64,000 bases of DNA from Lytechinus variegatus (taxonomy: Eukaryota > Echinodermata > Echinoidea > Temnopleuroida > Toxopneustidae): contig NC_054751.1 of the NCBI RefSeq assembly GCF_018143015.1, positions 26,828,783-26,892,782 of the forward strand, written 5' to 3'. Of this stretch, positions 57,441 through 64,000 are shown in pieces. Numbering within the stretch: the first letter of the stretch is position 1; the number at the start of each line of letters is the position of its first letter. The position numbers and the translations under genes were made by a program. The notes under the pieces are model-generated. The model made no database searches. It had not been told where the DNA came from and saw only the letters and a list, made by a program, of their open reading frames with translations.

Positions 57441-57530
57441 AAAAAAAAAAAAAGAGAGTCAAGCCAGGTTTGAACCACCGACCCTAGCGTTACCAGGCAG
57501 GTGCGTTATCCAGTCGACCACGATCTTCCG
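57441..57530 (-). repeat. tRNA-like segment, copy 1
   Basis: On the minus strand: a D-arm-like GTGGTCGACTGGATAACGCA, a B box GGTTCAAACC, then GACTCTC followed by a long T run that could stop pol III. The anticodon stem does not fold convincingly. Probably a SINE head. Confidence 0.6.
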
Positions 57531-58611
57531 GACAGACAGGGAGCGCAAAACAGGAAACATATTGTCAATGTAAATTGTTGCAAGTACAAAAATGTCATGA
57601 TGACAAACCTAGTACAAATTCCAGTTTTGAGAATAGTACAAGCTTTAAAATGAAACAATGGACATATTGTCTAAAGGGTACATTCTAAGGTAAAACATAT
57701 TTAAAAGTTGGCGAGAAAAGACCAATATTTACGTAATTAGAATCAATTTACATGAGTGTTGTGACATCATGAAACAGAAAACACTAATTTTTAGTTCCGA
57801 CGCCATGTTGATGACGTCACGATGTTTTTAAGGGTCAAATGTGGCATAAAATCATATCTCCAATTCATACTCTATTCGAATAGGAAAAAAAAATTGGGGG
57901 TCAACGGACTCCTTGAAGAGCTACAGTGAATTTTATATAGGCATATTTTTGCCCACTTTTGACTTATTTTGCGAGTTTGCACGCGCTTGTAATGCACATT
58001 TGAATTGACGCGCATTTGGGTATTATTGGTCGTAAGAGGCTGAATGAGGTATCAAATTAATCAGAAGATCATGGACGATGGACAGACACAAAATAAATGA
58101 CGACTCGAAGAGGCATAGCGATGGTAGGAGCAAGAACGCGCACGCATACCTGTGCGCGCGCAAATTCGTGACATGCTCAAAATGGCCTGAAACGTACCCA
58201 AACTTGACCACGGTTGATTTGGAAAATTTTAAAATTTTGACGCGCGCGTACGTGCGCGTCGTGACCTTTGCATGACCTCTGTTGACATGTCCTGATGACC
58301 TGTCATCTGAACTTGATATGGTGCAAATATGAATGATTTATGATGATTAGTTGCGATGATATGATCAATAATTTAATTTTACAAAATGGCGCCTAGATGA
58401 CGTCATCACGATTTGATGACCTTGAAAAGTTTCGTTTCGCGATTCCACAATCATGACAATAATATCCATACATGACATGAAAATCAAGAAATTTGACAGG
58501 CCCGATTTTGAGATAACCTGGGAACAAAATTTGGCAATAAAAATAAAGTAAAATCTGACGAATATAATAGGTGATCTGTCATATTCATGACAGACCACCT
58601 AATAATAAAGG

Positions 58612-58700
58612 AAAAAAAAAAAAAAAGAGAGTCAAGCGAGGTTTGAACCACCGACCCTAGTGTTACCAGGCAGGTGCGTTATCCAGTCGACCACGATCTT
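58612..58700 (-). repeat. tRNA-like segment, copy 2
   Basis: Same segment in the second tandem unit; B box intact (GGTTCAAACC), with one change in the following CTCGC and one in the anticodon region (AACACTAGG). Confidence 0.6.
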
Positions 58701-59775
58701 CCGGACAGACAGGGAGTGCAAAACAGGAAACATATTGTCAATGTAAATTGTTGCAAGTAGAAAAATGTCATGATGACAAACCTAGTACAAATTCCAGTTT
58801 TGAGAATAGTACAAGCTTTGAAATGAAACAATGGACATATTGTCTAAAGGGTACATTCTAAGGTAAAACATATTGAAAATTTGGAGAGAAAAGACCAATA
58901 TTTACGTAATTAGAATCAATTTACATTAGTGTTGTGACATCATGAAACAGAAAACACTAATTTTTAGTTCCGACGCCATGTTGATGACGTCACGATGTTT
59001 TTAAGGGTCAAATGTGGCATAAAATCATATCTCCAATTCATACTCTATTCGAATAGGAAAAAAAAATTGGGGGTCAACGGACTCCTTGAAGAGCTACAGT
59101 GAATTTTATATAGGCATATTTTTGCCCACTTATGACTTATTTTGCGAGTTTGCACGCGCATGTCACGCACATTTGAATCGACGCGCATTTGCGTATTATT
59201 GGTCGTAAGAGTCTGAATGAGGTATCAAATTAATCAGAAGATAATGGACAGTGAACAGACATAAAATAAATGACGACTCGAAGATGCATACCGATGGTAG
59301 GAGCAAAAACGCGCACGCATACCTGTGCGCGCGCAAATTTTTGACATGCTCAAAATGGCCTGAAACGTACCCAAATTTGACCACGATTGATTTGGGGAAT
59401 TTTAAAATTTTGACGCGCGCGTACGTGCGCGTCGTGACCTTTGCATGACCTCTGTTGACATGTCCTGATGACCTGTCATCTGAACTTGATATGATGCAAA
59501 TATGAATGATTTATGATGATTAGTTGCGATGATATGATCAATAATTTAATTTTACAAAATGGCGCCTAGATGACGTCATCATGATTTGATAACCTTGAAA
59601 AGTTTCGTTTCGCATGTCCATAATGATTGCCATACATGACATGAAAATCAAGAAAATTGACACGCCCGATATTGAGATAAAGTGGTTACTAGCTTTGGCA
59701 ATAAAAATAAAGAAAATTCTGACGAATATAATAGGTGATCTGTCATATTCATGAAAGACCACCTAATAATAAAGG

Positions 59776-59868
59776 AAAAAAAAAAAAAAAAAGAGAGTCA
59801 AGCGAGGTTTGAACCAGCGACCCTAGTGTTACCAGGCAGGTGCGTTATCCAGTCGACCACGATCTTCC
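59776..59868 (-). repeat. tRNA-like segment, copy 3
   Basis: Same segment in the third unit; B box intact. The fourth unit ends before this segment. Confidence 0.6.
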
Positions 59869-60933
59869 GGACAGACAGGGAGCGCAAAACAGGAAACATA
59901 TTGTCAATGTAAATTGTTGCAAGTAGAAAAATGTCATGATGACAAACCTAGTACAAATTCCAGTTTTGAGAATAGTACAAGCTTTGAAATGAAACAATGG
60001 ACATATTGTCTAAAGGGTACATTCTAAGGTAAAACATATTGAAAATTTGGAGAGTAAAGACCAATATTTACGTAATTAGAATCAATTTACATTAGTGTTG
60101 TGACATCATGAAACAGAAAACACTAATTTTTAGTTCCGACGCCATGTTGATGACGTCACGATGTTTTTAAGGGTCAAATGTGGCATAAAATCATATCTCC
60201 AATTCATACTCTATTCGAATAGGAAAAAAAAAATGGGGTCAACGGACTCCTTGAAGAGCTACAGTGAATTTTATATAGGCATATTTTTGCCCACTTATGA
60301 CTTATTTTGCGAGTTTGCACGCGCATGTCATGCACATTTGAATCGACGCGCATTTGCGTATTATTGGTCGTAAGAGTCTGAATGAGGTATCAAATTAATC
60401 AGAAGATAATGGACAGTGAACAGACATAAAATAAATGACGACTCGAAGATGCATACCGATGGTAGGAGCAAAAACGCGCACGCATACCTGTGAGCGCGCA
60501 AATTTTTGACATGCTCAAAATGGCCTGAAACGTACCCAAATTTGACCACGATTGATTTGGGGAATTTTAAAATTTTGACGCGCGCGTACGTGCGCGTCGT
60601 GACCTTTGCATGACCTCTGTTGACATGTCCTGATGACCTGTCATCTGAACTTGATATGATGCAAATATGAATGATTTATGATGATTAGTTGCGATGATAT
60701 GATCAATAATTTAATTTTACAAAATGGCGCCTAGATGACGTCATCATGATTTGATAACCTTGAAAAGTTTCGTTTCGCATGTCCATAATGATTGCCATAC
60801 ATGACATGAAAATCAAGAAAATTGACACGCCCGATATTGAGATAAAGTGGTTACTAGCTTTGGCAATAAAAATAAAGAAAATTCTGACGAATATAATAGG
60901 TGATCTGTCATATTCATGACAGACCACCTAATT

Positions 60934-61621
60934 ACATATTTCACACGCAGCCTCTCATATTTTCCTTTTTAGTCTCATACAATCAGACACTGTTGATTTT
61001 GTTTACACCATTCAAACCCTATTTTTACCTCAACAAATAACATATTAACGCATAATTTGCAAAATTGTCATCATATATAAGTATTCTATAAAATAAAGAA
61101 TATTGAACTACTAAAATGTCTAAATTACTAAGTTACATCAATTTTTAAAAATTTATATCGGGCAATTAAGGGTCTCTTTCGTTGAAATATCAATGAAAGG
61201 TGTCTTTAAAAGGACATCGTGTTCTAAATAAGGGAAATAATGAAAATTTCGATTTTATTCAGTTATGTTTGTGAATCTTTAAAGTTTTTTCTCTTTTTAC
61301 CTCATAAAGTAAGCTCCATACATCAATTCTACAATCAGTAATAAATAAAACATCATTTGATCTCTTTTTATTGAAATAAATGATTTTAAGAAAACTCGTC
61401 ATTCCGAAATAAAAGGTTCAGGTGACGATGAAGACTAAATATTTTTCCGATACTATCGATATAAAACGATGTCGCGGACTTGGAAGACAAAATTGCCTTC
61501 GTGAAACGGAAAGCGCTGATTTGTCGCCAATCTTCCTATCTCGGAAGAATGGTCCTAGGACGTTCCTACGTATCGCTCATCTCGTCATGCAACAGGCCCA
61601 TGGAACTTTTAAGCTTCCATA
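60934..61621. other. AT-rich spacer, no gene seen
   Basis: Lies between the right end of the TIR element and the right direct repeat. The final part (61530-61620) has GAATGGTCCTAGGACGTTCC and CATGCAACAGGCCCATG, related to words near 54061-54085. Confidence 0.4.
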
Positions 61622-61949
61622 TAGAACCGTTCTACGTAAGAACGAGATGTCGCTCAACTGTTTCACAAAGCCGATTTGGGCGATACGAAGAATGGTCCTT
61701 GGAAAGACACCTCCAGACATGTCCTACGTAGGCATGATCTTCTTTGCACACCGCCCGCCACCGTCGGCAATGAGAGAAAATGCGGTTACGGCAAGCCACA
61801 CTGACATATCACCTTTAAACATATTTTTTAGGGGGTTGATGCGTTTTATCTGGGATGGCGCCAAGTTATCTTTTTTTACATGGGGGCTAGTTGTCATCAC
61901 TTTTCAGGTCGACAAGACGACCATAACGGAAGTCATTTTAACTTCTCTG
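61622..61949 (+). repeat. 328-bp direct repeat, right copy
   Basis: Nearly identical to 54086-54412, differing at a few positions (for example ATGTCGCTC for ATATCGCTC and a shorter T run). It directly precedes the hAT-like end at 61968. Confidence 0.9.
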
Positions 61950-61967
61950 CGCCAATATATGTAATTA

Positions 61968-63943
61968 TCAGTGGCGGATCCAGAGGGGGGCGCCCCGGGC
62001 GCGCGCCCCCCCTATTTTCGCCGGATTTTTTTTTTTTTTTGATGGTTATATTTACTGGATCCGATTGGTACAATGTAGTCAATTTCAAGGGCTAGATCTA
62101 GTCAAAACTATATTTTAACTTACGCTCATGGCCTTTGTGTTGGCACAAATGCACCTCTGTCATACTGTATTGCAATATGTGAATTCCGGAATTCCAGGGC
62201 GCGCAAGTCGATTGGTTGGAAAGTTGCACCACTTGTAATCGGGAGTTGCAGTGCAGTGACCAGTGTGAAGATGTTGGATTGGATATTATTTTTTTTCCCC
62301 GAAATTTTGTGTTTTTTGTAACATGCATTTGTCTGTCTTTATGGCAAATACATGTAAATTGTAAGTAACAGATCGCGAGAGAAAGTGTCAACGATGCGAA
62401 TGATAATGTCTATCCCCGAGATTATTCTTCACTCAAAGATGAAGCCCTATATCGGGCGCCACGTGCGCAGCATTATCATTCTGCCTTGGTCATGTACGTT
62501 TTCACTGAAATGTATAGTTCAGACATATTTGTATTTAATGTAAACTAACTTAACTTTTACACTTTCTGGTAGATTCAGAGGCACATTATCCAGGGCGCCC
62601 CAACTAAGTTTCGCCGAAGCAATCATTCCAACGAATTATCAAGGAGCAAAATTGTATATTCTCAATCACCAGTCGACCCCACTCCGCGTTTGCTGTGTAT
62701 AGGCAGCTCCCGGGAGGCAGCTATATGTCAGCGTAAGGAGCGAAGATTTTATGTGACGGGGGGGGGGGGGTTGGGGGGAGAATAAAAATACTTTCGTGCT
62801 GGGGAAAAACGTCCCGAGGACACATTGTGTATTGTTAAAAAGTAGAAATTGTGACATTAACCCCCCCCCCCTTACCCCATTTTTAATGTTTGATAATCTA
62901 TAGGTTTGCTGATTACAATATATCATTTAAAAAAAATTGCCAGCAAAATCGAAAAAAAAATAGTTTTAAAAATCTAGGGGGGACGACCTCCCCCGAAATA
63001 TTTGAGGAAGAACACGCCCCCCGCCCCCCCCCCCCCAGATCGCTGCCGATGATATGCGCGTAAACCCAAATCCATCCGACCAAGGAGGTTGGTGGAAGAC
63101 AGATTTCCCCCTCCCTGATGTGTTCCTCCGCGCACCCGTCCGATTGACGTGACTTGAGGCAAGCTATACGCTTAAACGTGCTCATACTTTTTTGTACAAC
63201 TCAATTCCGACGTCGGTATACTGGAAAGGATGCCGTACTGAGAGTTTTACTGTCATCATACTCGAAGTCGAAGTCGCAATCTCTGTGTTATGCAGTGGCC
63301 GTGGTGGAGCTGGACAATGGCAGAGAAGAGATGAGAATCCCATTACTTTGAGGTTGTGCAGAATGACTGGATTATTGAAGATGATTTGAAAATAATACGA
63401 GGGAAAAGGTTGATTACCAGAAGATGATGTCGTTTTTTTTTCTGTAGTTTGTAACAATTTACTGTGCATTTTGGGGAAAAAAGAACCAAATTTTATGCAT
63501 GTTGCCATACGACTAAACAATTCTCGTTTGAAACACACAATGTAAATACACAAATGACAATAAACAGAATGGATTATTCTGAACTTATCGATAACAAGTC
63601 TCAGTTTCGTATCATTTAAATTTGACGTTTCAATCACACGATGCAAGCAAGTGAAGAGCCTTTGCCAAATGTATGTTTTGAATGACCGCTTATACGGTGT
63701 GTGACTGGAAACCAGCTCCTAAATGAGTCAGTATGTGTCTTTTATTCATGAAGTTACAGTGATTTAAGTGTGCATTTTTCTTCTAAAGGTGCTCTCAAAA
63801 TACGACTTTTGGACATGATTTTTTGAAAAAGTCCTTGCCGTGGGAGGGGGGTATCCCCCCTCCCACACCCTCCCCCCGCTCGGTCGCTTCGCTCCCTCGC
63901 CGCTGGCGCCCCCCCTATTTCAAAATCCTGGATCCGCCCCTGA
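61968..63943. mobile_element. hAT-like end-bounded 2-kb region
   Basis: Starts CAGTGGCGGATCCAGAGGGG followed by GCGCCCCGGGCGCGCGCCCC, ends CAAAATCCTGGATCCGCCCC then TG. These are inverted. The outer 8-mers (GTAATTAT and ATTTTATA) do not match, so the ends may come from separate insertions. The interior has C and G runs near 62759-62770 and 62863-62872. The longest frame, 154 codons on the minus strand at 63182-63646, has no recognised domain. Confidence 0.5.
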
Positions 63944-64000
63944 TTTTATAGTCGGCTATGTTCAGCCTTGGTTCCAATAAATGATGAATGACTTTACGCA

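Larger units (their letters stand above)
55298..60933. mobile_element. 5.6-kb terminal-inverted-repeat element with tandem units
   Basis: Ends match as perfect inverted repeats over 22 bp: TTAGGTGGTCTGTCATGAAT (55300-55319, preceded by AA) and ATTCATGACAGACCACCTAA (60912-60931, followed by TT). The left 1.36 kb is unique, AT-rich sequence; the rest is the tandem array at 56660-60933. An AATTCGTC/GACGAATT hairpin (55281-55301) abuts the left end. No transposase frame was found, so it is non-autonomous. Confidence 0.8.
56660..60933. repeat. Tandem array of ~1.17-kb units (3.6 copies)
   Basis: GGGGTCAACGGACTCCTTGA starts near 56724, 57897, 59070 and 60235, so the period is 1173, 1173 and about 1166. 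Units differ by few substitutions. Each complete unit has two TGACGTCA sites, a 20-bp alternating purine-pyrimidine palindrome, a hairpin (AGGTGATCTGTCAT-N4-ATGACAGACCACCT) and a tRNA-like segment on the minus strand. The last unit stops at the right end of the element. Confidence 0.9.

Noticed and set aside
56850..60549. Repeated 62-74-codon frames with near-identical peptides on both strands
   Set aside because: They recur because the 1.17-kb unit is tandemly repeated; they carry no recognised domain and codon changes between units show no sign of protein constraint.
54086..61949. LTR retrotransposon
   Set aside because: Direct repeats lack TG...CA termini, no primer-binding site or polypurine tract was seen, and no gag or pol frame lies between them.
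61422..61964. 180-codon open frame shared in part with a 136-codon frame at 53943-54353
   Set aside because: The shared part is the 328-bp direct repeat, so conservation of the frame follows from near identity. No domain was recognised and no splice or start context supports it.
63182..63646. 154-codon minus-strand open frame
   Set aside because: No domain, low-complexity Thr/Ser stretch, and located inside a repeat-bounded region.

Overview
The window looks like nuclear DNA of a marine deuterostome, most likely an echinoderm close to sea urchins. The evidence is split genes with GT/AG introns, AT-rich non-coding DNA, many short inverted-repeat transposons, poly-C/poly-G runs and CARD-family genes. 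The species call is inference. All three supported genes are on the + strand; I found no convincing minus-strand gene, no rRNA, no intact tRNA and no CRISPR.

Layout. 1-7044: intergenic, with repeats. 7080-9325: a small three-exon gene (CARD-A, 146 aa) with a CARD followed by a short C-terminal motif. 9326-23155: intergenic, packed with MITEs (TTAA-flanked, Tc1/mariner-like, hAT-like) and a 1.2 kb stretch of periodic GC-rich motifs. 23156-26917: a second three-exon gene (CARD-B, 189 aa) with a caspase-2/9-type CARD, a Pro/Gln-rich linker and the same C-terminal motif; its second intron holds five perfect AGGTCA direct repeats. 26918-32039: intergenic MITEs and a tRNA-derived SINE. 32040-49479: an eight-exon PIH1D1 gene, about 346 codons over 17.4 kb, with introns full of nested elements; its last coding exon is the first unit of a roughly 95 bp tandem repeat that continues into the 3' UTR. 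49480-64000: no gene recognised, but a 5.6 kb terminal-inverted-repeat element made largely of 1.17 kb tandem units, flanked by 328 bp direct repeats.

How the genes relate. CARD-A and CARD-B share strand, exon number, CARD split after codon 50, intron phases (0 then 1) and a 21-residue C-terminal motif of the form [YF]-x-I-x-G-x-x-N-F-V-[VI], although their linkers differ completely. The motif resembles the RHIM amyloid core of RIPK1/RIPK3/TRIF/ZBP1. The pair therefore looks like CARD adaptors that could join death-fold assembly to amyloid-type polymerisation, and it is the most interesting content here. PIH1D1 is a conserved housekeeping co-chaperone (R2TP complex) and looks functionally unrelated to the CARD pair.
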